The notes beneath the pieces were generated by a model. The model was given only the letters and a program-made list of their open reading frames with translations, made no database searches and was not told where the DNA came from. The translations under genes were made by a program, and so were the position numbers. Positions 22,141 through 29,798 of a stretch of DNA of 64,000 nucleotides are shown in pieces. This DNA comes from an uncultured Alphaproteobacteria bacterium (lineage in GTDB: Bacteria; Pseudomonadota; Alphaproteobacteria; Geminicoccales; Geminicoccaceae), in NCBI GenBank assembly GCA_937995535.1, contig CALKJU010000022.1, forward strand, positions 1 through 64,000. The letters run 5' to 3'. Numbering within the stretch: the first letter of the stretch is position 1; each line of letters starts with the position of its first letter.

Positions 22141-22929
22141 ATTCTGCGTCGTCACTTGGCTCTGAGGTTGGCCGCGCTCCTGGGGGCGGCGCTGGCCGGC
22201 CGCCCGGCGGCGGCCGACCCGCCGACCCTTGCGGCCGCCGCCGACCTGAAGTTCGCGGTCGGGGAGATCGCCGAGCGGTTCGAGGCCGAGAGCGGGCGCC
22301 AGATGCGTCTCGTGTTCGGCTCCTCGGGCAACCTGTTCGCGCAGATCCAGCAGGGCGCGCCGTTCGAGTTGTTCATGTCCGCCGACGAGGACTTCGTGTT
22401 CCGGCTCGCCGAGGCCGGCCTGACCGAGGACCGCGGCGAGCTCTACGCGATCGGCCGGATCGTCCTTAAGGTGCCGACCGGCTCGCCGCTGAAGGCCGAC
22501 GGCACGCTCGAGGATCTGCGCGCCGCCCTGGCGGATGGACGGCTGACCAAGTTCGCGATCGCCAACCCCGAGCACGCGCCCTATGGTCGCCGGGCCGAGG
22601 AGGCGCTCCGCCACGTCGGTCTGTGGGAGACGATCGAGCCCAAGCTGGTCTTGGGGGAAAACGTCGCGCAGGCGGCGCAGTTCGCGACCTCGGGCTCGGC
22701 CCAGGGCGGGATCATCGCCTACTCGCTGGCGCTCGCACCGGCCGTGGTGCCGCTCGGTCAGCATGCCTTGATCCCCGAGGACTGGCATGAGCCGCTCCGC
22801 CAGCGCATGGTGCTGCTCGAGGGCGCGAGCGCCACCGCGCGCGACTTCTTCGCCTACATGCAGGAGCCCGCGGCACGTGCGATCATGCGCCGGTACGGCT
22901 TCGTCCTGCCCGGCGAGCCGGCGAGCTGA
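22141..22929 (+). CDS. modA: Molybdate ABC transporter substrate-binding protein
   Basis: A periplasmic molybdate-binding protein of about 262 residues. The mature part shows ModA landmarks: LAAAADLKFAVGEIAERFE, FGSSGNLFAQIQQGAPFELFMSA, IANPEHAPYGRRAEEAL, and GENVAQAAQFATSGSAQGGI. A signal peptide precedes (LRRHLALRLAALLGAALAG). The first conventional start, TTG 22156, would drop the double arginine and lies 22 bases from the GGGAGGG at 22127-22133; ATT 22141 or CTG 22144 are spaced far better (7 and 10 bases). An in-frame stop at 22123 excludes anything earlier. modB follows after 9 bases. Expression is probably repressed by ModE at 22097-22120. Confidence 0.88.
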   Translation: MLRRHLALRLAALLGAALAGRPAAADPPTLAAAADLKFAVGEIAERFEAESGRQMRLVFGSSGNLFAQIQQGAPFELFMSADEDFVFRLAEAGLTEDRGELYAIGRIVLKVPTGSPLKADGTLEDLRAALADGRLTKFAIANPEHAPYGRRAEEALRHVGLWETIEPKLVLGENVAQAAQFATSGSAQGGIIAYSLALAPAVVPLGQHALIPEDWHEPLRQRMVLLEGASATARDFFAYMQEPAARAIMRRYGFVLPGEPAS

Positions 22930-22938
22930 GGGTCCGCC

Positions 22939-23601
22939 ATGGACTGGCAGGCGCTCGAGCTGACGATCCTCCTCGGCATCTGGACGACCGCCATCCTGCT
23001 GCCGTTCGGGGTCTGGCTGGGGCGCGTGCTCGCTTGGCGAGACTTCCCGGGCAAGGCCGTGGTCGAGGCGGCGGCCGCCCTGCCGCTCGTGCTGCCGCCG
23101 ACCGTGCTCGGCTACTATCTGCTGGTCGCGCTCGGCGGCGCCTCGCCGATCGGTCAGCTCTACAGGCAGGTCTTCGGCCACCTGCCGGTGTTCAGCTTCG
23201 AGGGCCTGGTGATCGCCTCGGTGATCTTCAACATCCCTTTCACCGTCCAGCCGATGCAGCGGGCGTTCGAGGCGATCCCGCGCGAGGTGCGCGAGGCGGC
23301 GGCGGTGTGCGGCATGTCGCCGTGGCGGAGCCTCTTGCGGATCGAGCTGCCGCTGGCCTGGCCGGGCATCCTCACCGCGCTCGTCCTGACCTTCACCCAC
23401 ACGGTGGGCGAGTTCGGCGTGGTGCTGATGGTCGGCGGCAGCATCCCCGGGGAGACCAAGACCATCGCCATCGCGATCTACGACCGCGTGCAGGCCTTCG
23501 ACCTCGCCGCGGCCGGGCAGATGGCGCTGTTCCTGCTGTTGCTGTCGCTCGCGACGATCGCCGTCGCCAACGCCTACACGCGGCGCGTGCTGCGGCACTG
23601 A
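22939..23601 (+). CDS. modB: Molybdate ABC transporter permease
   Basis: A 220-residue inner-membrane permease, the normal length for ModB. It has about five hydrophobic segments and the binding-protein-dependent permease EAA loop in EVREAAAVCGMSPWRSLLRIELPLAWPG, which contacts ModC. ALPLVLPPTVLGYYLLVALG and VGEFGVVLMVGGSIPGETKT are ModB hallmarks. It begins with ATG 22939, 9 bases after modA, and ends 4 bases before modC, so the three are one operon for molybdate import feeding molybdenum cofactor enzymes. Confidence 0.93.
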   Translation: MDWQALELTILLGIWTTAILLPFGVWLGRVLAWRDFPGKAVVEAAAALPLVLPPTVLGYYLLVALGGASPIGQLYRQVFGHLPVFSFEGLVIASVIFNIPFTVQPMQRAFEAIPREVREAAAVCGMSPWRSLLRIELPLAWPGILTALVLTFTHTVGEFGVVLMVGGSIPGETKTIAIAIYDRVQAFDLAAAGQMALFLLLLSLATIAVANAYTRRVLRH

Positions 23602-23605
23602 GGCC

Positions 23606-24718
23606 GTGGACGGCCTTCGGCTCCATGCCCGCGCGACGGCGCCGATCCCGCTCGACGCCGAGCTCGAGGTCGGCGCCGGCGAGCTGGTCGCGCTGCTCGG
23701 GCCGTCCGGCAGCGGCAAGAGCACGCTGCTGCGGACGGTCGCCGGCCTCTATCGGCCGAGCGCGGCGCGGGTCGCCTGCAACGGTGAGGTCTGGCTCGAC
23801 ACCGCCCGTGGCGTGGACCTCGACCCGCAGCGCCGCCATGTCGGGCTGGTCTTCCAGAGCTACGCGCTCTTCCCGCACCTGAGCGCGCTCGACAACGTCG
23901 TTGCGGCGCTGGGCCACCTGCCGCGCGCCGAGCGCCCGGCGCGGGCCCGGGAGCTGCTCGCCCTGGTCCATCTCGAGGGGCTGGAGGCGCGCCGCCCGGC
24001 GCAGCTCTCGGGCGGCCAGCAGCAGCGTGTCGCCGTCGCCAGGGCACTCGCCCGCGAGCCGGCCGTGCTGCTGCTCGACGAGCCGTTCTCGGCCGTCGAC
24101 CAGATGACGCGGCAGCGTCTCCAGCGCGAGCTCGCCGGCCTGCGCCGCGCGCTGCGCATCCCCATCCTGCTCGTCACCCACGATCTTGACGAGGCGACGG
24201 CACTCGCCGACCGGATCTGCATCCTCCACCGCGGGCGCACCTTGCAGGCCGGGCCGCCGGCCGACGTGATGCAGCGGCCGGCCTCGGCCGAGGTCGCCCG
24301 CCTGGTCGGGCTGCGCAACCTGTTTCGCGGCCGGATCCTCGGCCACGAGCCGCCTGGCGCGACGGGCGAGCGCGGACGGACCTGGCTCGGCTGGGGCGAG
24401 TTGCGGCTCGAGGTCCATCCCCGGCCGGCCTTGGCGGTCGGGACCGAGGTCGAGTGGGTGGTGCCGCCCGGGCATGTCGTGCTGCATCGCCGCGAGCGGC
24501 CCTCGCGCGGCGAGCACGAGAATCCCGTCCCGGGCACGATCGCCGACCTGCTCGTGCTCGGCGAAACGATGCAGGTCGACCTGCGACCGCACGCCGACCC
24601 CGAGGCGGTGATCGCGTTCAGCGTGCCGACCCATGTCGGCCACCGCAACGGCCTCGCCGTGGGGGTCAGCGCGACGGTATCGCTGCTCGCCGACGGGATC
24701 CATCTCCTTCCCGGCTAG
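23606..24718 (+). CDS. modC: Molybdate ABC transporter ATPase
   Basis: A 370-residue ATPase energising ModB. Walker A is GPSGSGKST near residue 33, the Q loop VGLVFQSYALFPHLSA, the signature LSGGQQQRVAVARALAREP, Walker B VLLLDEPFSAVDQMTR, and the switch histidine LLVTHDLDEA. A C-terminal region of about 130 residues looks like a regulatory (mop/TOBE-type) domain that can sense molybdate. Translation probably begins at GTG 23606. Its last 53 bases overlap, tail to tail, the convergent ModE-type gene, which is unusual and leaves no space for a terminator between them. Confidence 0.92.
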   Translation: MDGLRLHARATAPIPLDAELEVGAGELVALLGPSGSGKSTLLRTVAGLYRPSAARVACNGEVWLDTARGVDLDPQRRHVGLVFQSYALFPHLSALDNVVAALGHLPRAERPARARELLALVHLEGLEARRPAQLSGGQQQRVAVARALAREPAVLLLDEPFSAVDQMTRQRLQRELAGLRRALRIPILLVTHDLDEATALADRICILHRGRTLQAGPPADVMQRPASAEVARLVGLRNLFRGRILGHEPPGATGERGRTWLGWGELRLEVHPRPALAVGTEVEWVVPPGHVVLHRRERPSRGEHENPVPGTIADLLVLGETMQVDLRPHADPEAVIAFSVPTHVGHRNGLAVGVSATVSLLADGIHLLPG

Positions 24719-25070
24719 CTAACGGGGCGGAGCGCTCGGCCAGCTCGCGTTCCAACGCCGCCAGCGGATCGGCGATCGCCGCGGCGGTGAGCCGCTGCAT
24801 GCGCCGATAGGTCGCGATCAGCTCCTCGCCGAACGGGGTCAGCGTGGCGCCGCCGCCGCGCTCGCCGCCGTGGCGCGTCGCGACCACCGGGTCGCGGAAG
24901 GTGCGATTCACGCTGTCGACCAGCTCCCAGGCGCGCCGGTAGGACATGCCCAGCGCGCGCCCGGCGGCCGAGATCGAGCCGGTCCGCGCGATCTCCTCGA
25001 GCAGCGCGACCTTGCCCGGCCCGAGCCGCTCGCCGTTGGCGAAGTCGAGGCGCAAGGTGAGGGTCGTCAC
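24666..25070 (-). CDS. ModE-type (LysR-like winged helix) molybdate regulator
   Basis: A 134-residue protein corresponding to the DNA-binding half of ModE only. GPGKVALLEEIARTGSISAAGRALGMSYRRAWELVDSVN is the ModE helix-turn-helix, and ATLTPFGEELIATYRRMQ the following wing and helix. No C-terminal molybdate-binding (mop) domain is present, as in many short ModE homologues, so molybdate sensing may need another protein or the ModC tail. GTG 25070 is the likely start. It overlaps modC antisense by 53 bp and diverges from the iron-binding protein gene. The probable target is the palindrome at 22097-22120. Confidence 0.85.
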   Translation of the reverse strand: MTTLTLRLDFANGERLGPGKVALLEEIARTGSISAAGRALGMSYRRAWELVDSVNRTFRDPVVATRHGGERGGGATLTPFGEELIATYRRMQRLTAAAIADPLAALERELAERSAPLASREGDGSRRRAAIPSR

Positions 25071-25199
25071 GCGGCGCTCCTCCGCGGCTTTTCTCGATCT
25101 GGACTTATTCGAGGTGAGCGCTTCGTCGGGTTTTTGTTCCGCGCCTCGCCGCCCATGCTAGGCGCGGGCGGCACCCCGACCTCGCCATGGAGCCCACAC

Positions 25200-26234
25200 A
25201 TGCTTTCCTGGACGCGACGCAAGACGGCCTCCCTCGCCTGGCTGCTGCTCGGCACGAGCCTCGCCGGCGCCGCCGCGGCCGCCGAGACCCTCAATGTCTA
25301 CAACGGCCGGCACTACGGCACCGACGAGCAGCTCTGGGGCGCCTTCACCGCCGCCACCGGTATCACGGTCAACGTCGTCTCCGGCACCCATGACGAGCTG
25401 ATCCAGCGGCTCGAGGCCGAGGGTGCCAACAGTCCGGCGGACCTGTTCATCACCGTCGACGCCGCGCGCCTCGCACTCGCCGCCGGCAAGGGCCTGCTGC
25501 AGCCGGTCCGGTCGGCCGCGCTCGAGGAGCGCATCCCGGCCCACCTGCGCGAGCCCGCCGGGCTCTGGTACGGCCTCGCGATGCGCGCGCGGGTCATCAT
25601 GTACGCCAAGGACCGCGTCGAGCCGGGTGCCATCGCGCGCTACGAGGATCTCGCCGATCCGCGCTGGCGGGGCCAGGTGCTGACCCGCTCGAGCAGCAAC
25701 GTCTACAGCCTGAGCCTGCTGGGCTCGCTGATCGAGGCCAACGGTGCGGAGGCGACCGAGGCGTGGTGCCGCGGGCTGGTCGCCAACCTCGCCCGTCCGC
25801 CGGAGGGCGGCGACACCGACCAGATCAAGGCGGTCGCCGCCGGCGTCGGCTCGCTGGCACTTTCCAACAGCTACTACCTCGCCCGCCTCGGCGCCTCGGA
25901 CAAGGACGAGGACAAGGCGGTGTTCGAGAGGATCGGTGTGATCTTCCCCAACCAGGCGGACCGCGGCACGCATGTCAACATCTCGGGCGGCGCCGTGACC
26001 CGCTATGCGCCCCACAAGGACAACGCGATCAAGGCGTTGGAATACCTGACCAGCGACGAGGCGCAGCGCTACTTCGCCGACGTCTCACTGGAGTATCCGG
26101 TCAATCCGAACGTCAAGGCGCACCCGGTGCTGCAGGCGTTCGGCGAGTTCAGGCAGGACACGCTGAACGCCGCGGCCTACGCGGCGCGCATCGCCGAGGC
26201 GGCGCAGATCGCCGACCGGTGCGGCTGGAAGTAG
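25200..26234 (+). CDS. Iron(III) ABC transporter substrate-binding protein
   Basis: A 344-residue FbpA/FutA-type periplasmic binding protein. The signal peptide (RRKTASLAWLLLGTSLAGAAAAA) is followed by ETLNVYNGRHYGTDEQLW; the tyrosines of this strand and of LSNSYYLARLG (Tyr-Tyr pair) are the usual Fe(III) ligands. RGTHVNISGGAVTRYAPHKDNA is strongly characteristic of the family. ATG 25200 is chosen because the signal peptide starts there, although the frame is open from far upstream. No permease or ATPase gene for iron follows, so it depends on components encoded elsewhere. Confidence 0.9.
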   Translation: MLSWTRRKTASLAWLLLGTSLAGAAAAAETLNVYNGRHYGTDEQLWGAFTAATGITVNVVSGTHDELIQRLEAEGANSPADLFITVDAARLALAAGKGLLQPVRSAALEERIPAHLREPAGLWYGLAMRARVIMYAKDRVEPGAIARYEDLADPRWRGQVLTRSSSNVYSLSLLGSLIEANGAEATEAWCRGLVANLARPPEGGDTDQIKAVAAGVGSLALSNSYYLARLGASDKDEDKAVFERIGVIFPNQADRGTHVNISGGAVTRYAPHKDNAIKALEYLTSDEAQRYFADVSLEYPVNPNVKAHPVLQAFGEFRQDTLNAAAYAARIAEAAQIADRCGWK

Positions 26235-26269
26235 GGCCGGGCGCGGCGGCGAGCGGCGCGGCCGGCCTT

Positions 26270-26653
26270 GTGACCGGGGCCGGCCGCCTCCTCTGGAGCG
26301 CCGGCGGCCTGGTGGCGCTCGCGGTCGGGCTCGCCGGCATCGTTCTGCCCTTGGTCCCGACCACCGTGTTCCTGCTCGCGGCGGCGTTCGCCTTCGCCCG
26401 CGGCTCGCCGCGGCTGCATGGCTGGCTGCTCGGCCATCCCCGCCTCGGCCCGCCGATCCGTGATTGGCAGACGCATCGCTGCATCCGTCCGCGGGCCAAG
26501 GCGCTCGCCGTCCTGGCCATGGCCGGCACGCTGTGCGGCTCGTGGTGGGCCGGGCTCGGGGCCGGTCCGCTCGCCGCGCAGGCCGCGGTGCTCGCGGTCG
26601 TCGCCGCGTTCCTGCTGTCGCGCCCGAGCCGGCCGGTCGGCGGCTCGAGCTGA
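26270..26653 (+). CDS. DUF454 (YbaN-like) membrane protein
   Basis: A 127-residue small membrane protein of the YbaN/DUF454 family. The characteristic stretch GIVLPLVPTTVFLLAAAFAFARGSPRLHGWLLGHPRLGPPIRDW is present, followed by two or three hydrophobic segments. GTG 26270, 35 bases after the iron-binding protein gene, is the most likely start; no ATG precedes the first helix. Biochemical function is unknown for the family. It ends ahead of a very strong hairpin at 26660-26686 facing the convergent serine-hydrolase gene. Confidence 0.8.
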   Translation: MTGAGRLLWSAGGLVALAVGLAGIVLPLVPTTVFLLAAAFAFARGSPRLHGWLLGHPRLGPPIRDWQTHRCIRPRAKALAVLAMAGTLCGSWWAGLGAGPLAAQAAVLAVVAAFLLSRPSRPVGGSS

Positions 26654-26659
26654 GGGGGA

Positions 26660-26686
26660 GGCGGCCCGCGCGCCGCGCGGGCCGCC
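26660..26686. terminator. Strong hairpin between convergent genes
   Basis: GGCGGCCCGCG (26660-26670) and CGCGGGCCGCC (26676-26686) form a perfect 11-bp stem with a 5-nt loop, starting 6 bases after the DUF454 stop and ending 11 bases before the stop of the opposite-strand gene. No T tract follows on either strand. It is the clearest convergent-end hairpin in the window. Confidence 0.6.
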
Positions 26687-26697
26687 CCGGCAGCGGC

Positions 26698-28683
26698 TCA
26701 GAACGCCGGCACGCCGACCTCGGGGAACAGGTCGTGCCCGGGCCAGGAAGCGGCCGGCAGGGCCGCGACCTCGGGGTAGATATCCGGCAGCGCCGGGCCG
26801 TTCCCGAACAGGGCTATGCCCCAGTTGTCGCTGCGCCAGAGGATGCTCGACGCCACGCCCGGCATCCCGCCGCCGTGGCGGACACCGAACTGACCGCCGC
26901 CGGCGTCGAACCGGTCCCAGCCGTTGGCGTAGCTGACGCCCGGCACGAAGGGCTGGACGGTCCACATCTGGTCGAGCGCCGCCTGGCGCAGCACCGGGCT
27001 CGCGTCGCCGCGGTCGAGGGAGGCCAGGATCTTGGCGTAGTCGCAGGGCGCCATGCACCAGCCGCCGAAGGCGTCGAACAGGCGCAGGTCCTCGCCGCCA
27101 TAGGCCAAGGGCACGAGCTGGCGCGGCCCGTCGACCGGCCCGCCGGTAGCGCTCGGCACGACGCGCAGGTCCGGGCCGTTGCCGTCATTGTCGTGCTGAC
27201 GGGCGACGCCGGGCGGCTGCTCGCCGATCATGGTCCGCGCCCGGTGCGGCCGGGTCAGCCCCAGCGGCGCCATGATCCGCTGCCGGACGAAGCTGACATA
27301 GCCGATCTGCGCCACCCGCTCGATGATCAGCCCGAGGAGCAGGTAGCCGAGATTGCTGTAGGCGTACTGCGTGCCCGGCGTGAACTGCAGCGGCTGGCTG
27401 AGCTGGTAGCGAGCCATCTGCTCGCGCGTCACCGGCAGGAAGGCCTGGCCGAACGCCTTGGCCACGTCCTCGAGCGGGGCGAGGTCGTAGACCTTGGCGC
27501 GATCCCAGCCGGCGGTATGGGTCAGCAGGTGATGGACCGTGATCTGGTCCATCTGCGCCGCGATGCTGCGCCCCGGCGGTGGCTGGAGCTTCAGCAGCGC
27601 CTGCATCTTGTCGGTGAGCTGCAGGCGGCCCTGCTGGATCAGCAGGTGGATCGCCATGGCCGTGATCGGCTTGCTGCAGCTCGCGATGCGGAACATCGTG
27701 GTCGGCTGGGTCAGCGGGTAGCCGGGCTCGGCCCAGGTGTAGCCGCGGGCGTGGACCAGCCGGCCGGCGCGCGTGATCGCCACCGCGCAGGCGCGCGTGC
27801 CGCTCTCGCGCATCACCTCCGCGATCTTCTTGTCGACCGCCTGGAACGCCGCCACGGAGGTACCGGTCATGGTGAGCTGCCGCTCGACCGGCCGCTCGCG
27901 CTTGACGAACAGACAGGCGAAGCGCGTCTCGGCGCCCTTGCCGCCACCCTGGACGTAGAGCGGGAAGTAGCCCTGCTGCCACCAGGTGTTGACCTCCTGC
28001 TGGTAGCCGGCGCTGGTCATGTTGTGCCGCGCGATCCAGGGGCCGATGTCGCCGTCGCGGAACAGCGACAGGAACCGCCCGTCGGGGCTGACCGTTACCA
28101 GCCCCGGCCACGCCCACTGCGCCGTCTGCGCGTTGAAGCGCTGTTGGTAGAGCGCGGCGCTGTCGCCGGCGAGCCCGTCCACGTTCCACAGGACGCCTTC
28201 CGGGTTCGGGTCGAGCACGAGCGCGTACCGCCGCTCGCCGGGGTCACCGAACACGCTGATCCAGCGCGGGATCCAGCGCTTGCGCTGGGCCTCGCGCAGC
28301 CAATGCTCGATGGTCGAGCTGCTGTCGACGTTCCCCGAGACGAGATAGTGCCGGGTCAACGAGACCCCGTGCGGCGACTTCTCCATGACCGCGGCATAGA
28401 CCGGGTTGGCGGCCGGGCCGCTCGCCGCGAGGATCGTCGGGCTGAACCCCTTGGCCGCCCATTGCTCGAAGAAGGCCTGAAAGCCGTTGCGATCGGTGCC
28501 GTGGATGCCGACGAACGGCGGGCCGGCGCGCTTGACCCACACCGAAGCGTAGCGCGGGCTCGCCCGATCGCCATAGACGCTCAGGCAGATCGGCCGATAG
28601 CCCTGCGGAACGAACTCGTTCCAGTGCTGCTGGTGCCCATCGTGGCTGACATCGTGGCGCGCGATGACGGTAGCGTTCGACAA
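26698..28683 (-). CDS. Polyglycine-hydrolase-like serine hydrolase with five N-terminal repeats
   Basis: A 661-residue two-part protein. Residues about 15-275 hold five tandem repeats of roughly 50 residues, each with an aromatic helix followed by a strand and a G-x-x-x-x-R-x-A/F-x-x-x motif (for example GYRPICLSVYGDRASPRYAS and GYFPLYVQGGGKGAETRFAC). They resemble the BTRD1 (bacterial tandem repeat domain 1) units of fungal polyglycine hydrolases. Residues about 280-661 form a class C beta-lactamase-type serine hydrolase: SxxK at Ser335-Cys-Ser-Lys338, YSN at 442-444, and a C-terminal RHGGGMPG. TTG 28683 follows GAGGAGGG. No signal peptide is visible. Peptidase or esterase activity is inferred; the substrate is unknown. 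Confidence 0.85.
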   Translation of the reverse strand: MSNATVIARHDVSHDGHQQHWNEFVPQGYRPICLSVYGDRASPRYASVWVKRAGPPFVGIHGTDRNGFQAFFEQWAAKGFSPTILAASGPAANPVYAAVMEKSPHGVSLTRHYLVSGNVDSSSTIEHWLREAQRKRWIPRWISVFGDPGERRYALVLDPNPEGVLWNVDGLAGDSAALYQQRFNAQTAQWAWPGLVTVSPDGRFLSLFRDGDIGPWIARHNMTSAGYQQEVNTWWQQGYFPLYVQGGGKGAETRFACLFVKRERPVERQLTMTGTSVAAFQAVDKKIAEVMRESGTRACAVAITRAGRLVHARGYTWAEPGYPLTQPTTMFRIASCSKPITAMAIHLLIQQGRLQLTDKMQALLKLQPPPGRSIAAQMDQITVHHLLTHTAGWDRAKVYDLAPLEDVAKAFGQAFLPVTREQMARYQLSQPLQFTPGTQYAYSNLGYLLLGLIIERVAQIGYVSFVRQRIMAPLGLTRPHRARTMIGEQPPGVARQHDNDGNGPDLRVVPSATGGPVDGPRQLVPLAYGGEDLRLFDAFGGWCMAPCDYAKILASLDRGDASPVLRQAALDQMWTVQPFVPGVSYANGWDRFDAGGGQFGVRHGGGMPGVASSILWRSDNWGIALFGNGPALPDIYPEVAALPAASWPGHDLFPEVGVPAF

Positions 28684-28842
28684 GGTGCCCTCCTCTGCGG
28701 GTCGGCCCCGGCGCCGTCACCGCGACGGCTCGGGCAGGCCCGGAGGACACATTAAACCATAGGTTGAATCAGCAGTGATGGCTTTCTCGCGTCGCGGCAC
28801 GGGTGTCGGCCGGGCGAGCCCGCCAGCCGTCGCCGCGGATCG

Positions 28843-28877
28843 GGAACCCGGCGCGTGGCGCCGCCGCGCCGGGTTCC
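28843..28877 (-). terminator. 13-bp hairpin downstream of the secreted-protein gene
   Basis: GGAACCCGGCGCG (28843-28855) and CGCGCCGGGTTCC (28865-28877) are perfectly complementary, with a 9-nt loop. On the minus strand it starts 20 bases after the stop of the gene at 28898-29401 and lies well before the next gene. It has no T run. The rest of the 214-bp gap includes an AT-rich patch near 28751-28775 with AACC-ATA-GGTT symmetry. Confidence 0.6.
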
Positions 28878-28897
28878 GTCAGCTCACGCGGGCGACG

Positions 28898-29401
28898 TCA
28901 GTTGGCGCCACCGCGGGGACCGGCCATCTCGGCGCTCCCGGCCTTGCGCGCCTGCGCGGCGAGGATGCCGGGGCCGGTGACCGGCGTGCAGCTGGCCGGG
29001 CGGCTGATCTGCATCGTGAAGTCCGCGTTCACCGCAGACCCGGCAAAGTGCGAGAGCGTGAGGATGTACCAGCCACGCACGTCGGTCTGGGCATTGATCC
29101 GCGGCCGCAGACTGCCGTTGCTGTCGTCGTCCTGCCAGACGCGGCCCGATGGCGACACGAGCGTCGCCTCGAGGTCCGCACCTTGACTGGTGACGGCGAC
29201 TCGCAGGCAGGAGCCGCCGCCGGTCGCGAACACCTGCGCCACCCACGGATCGCGGTTCTGGTTCGCGTTGAACTCGACCGAACCGTTCACCGTGGCCGTG
29301 CCGCTCCCCGGCGAGAAGATCTTCGAGCCGGCCCAGGCATCGGTCGAGGCCGTGGCCAGAGACGCGGCACCGATGGCCGCGAAGACCAGAGACTTCCTCA
29401 T
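28898..29401 (-). CDS. Secreted protein with PPC-like beta-sandwich
   Basis: A 167-residue protein from ATG 29401 with a signal peptide (MRKSLVFAAIGAASLATAS, cleavage probably after DAWA). The mature part, with CLRVAVTSQGADLEATLVSP, WQDDDSNGSLRPRI and RGWYILTLSHFAGSAV, is reminiscent of bacterial pre-peptidase C-terminal (PPC-like) sandwiches, which bind ligands or surfaces rather than catalyse. The Cys pair could form a disulfide. The C-terminus is basic and low-complexity. The frame is open upstream, but the signal peptide fixes the start. It is monocistronic, followed by the hairpin 28843-28877. The family assignment is tentative. Confidence 0.65.
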   Translation of the reverse strand: MRKSLVFAAIGAASLATASTDAWAGSKIFSPGSGTATVNGSVEFNANQNRDPWVAQVFATGGGSCLRVAVTSQGADLEATLVSPSGRVWQDDDSNGSLRPRINAQTDVRGWYILTLSHFAGSAVNADFTMQISRPASCTPVTGPGILAAQARKAGSAEMAGPRGGAN

Positions 29402-29798
29402 GTGCGTCTGTCCTGTGAACAGCGGGGTCAAGGTCCCCGCGCCCGCCAAGAGGCTGTCGCCTTTTTCGTGTTGACCGAAGCGACCCGCTCCGGCAGCCGG
29501 ACTCTGGCAGGTTGCCCGAATTTCGCGAGGGCGATTTTTTACGGTGCTGTGATGCACATCGCTGCGTAAAGGTCGACATGCCTTAACTTGGGTGATTTTT
29601 GTTGCTGGTTTGGTTCCAGCCGCGATCGGGCTCCGGACCCCTGATCGATATTCATCAGCTTCGATTCACGTCTGGGTTGCGACTAGCGGCCGCAGGCGCA
29701 GGAATCGGCGCGTCGCTACGCGGTCCCTGCGCTGCTCCTTCCGGCCGCTCGCCGCCCCGCTTGCCTTGTGCCCGGCGCTTGCGCCAAGCCGGTGGCCC
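29402..29798. other. 397-bp intergenic region upstream of murJ
   Basis: A divergent region with no convincing gene. Its middle (about 29515-29620) is much more AT-rich than its surroundings, with runs such as GATTTTTTAC and GTGATTTTTGTTG, and probably contains promoters for the secreted-protein gene and murJ. I cannot assign -35/-10 pairs with confidence. An open frame continues upstream of murJ through part of it but carries no MurJ similarity. Confidence 0.5.

Noticed and set aside
26464-28755. A 763-codon plus-strand open frame opposite the serine hydrolase gene
   Set aside because: It overlaps a gene with complete catalytic motifs and has only low-complexity shadow sequence.
29448-29470. 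An intrinsic terminator AGGC-TGTC-GCCT followed by T5
   Set aside because: The stem is only 4 bp and it lies upstream of a minus-strand gene with no plus-strand gene ending there.
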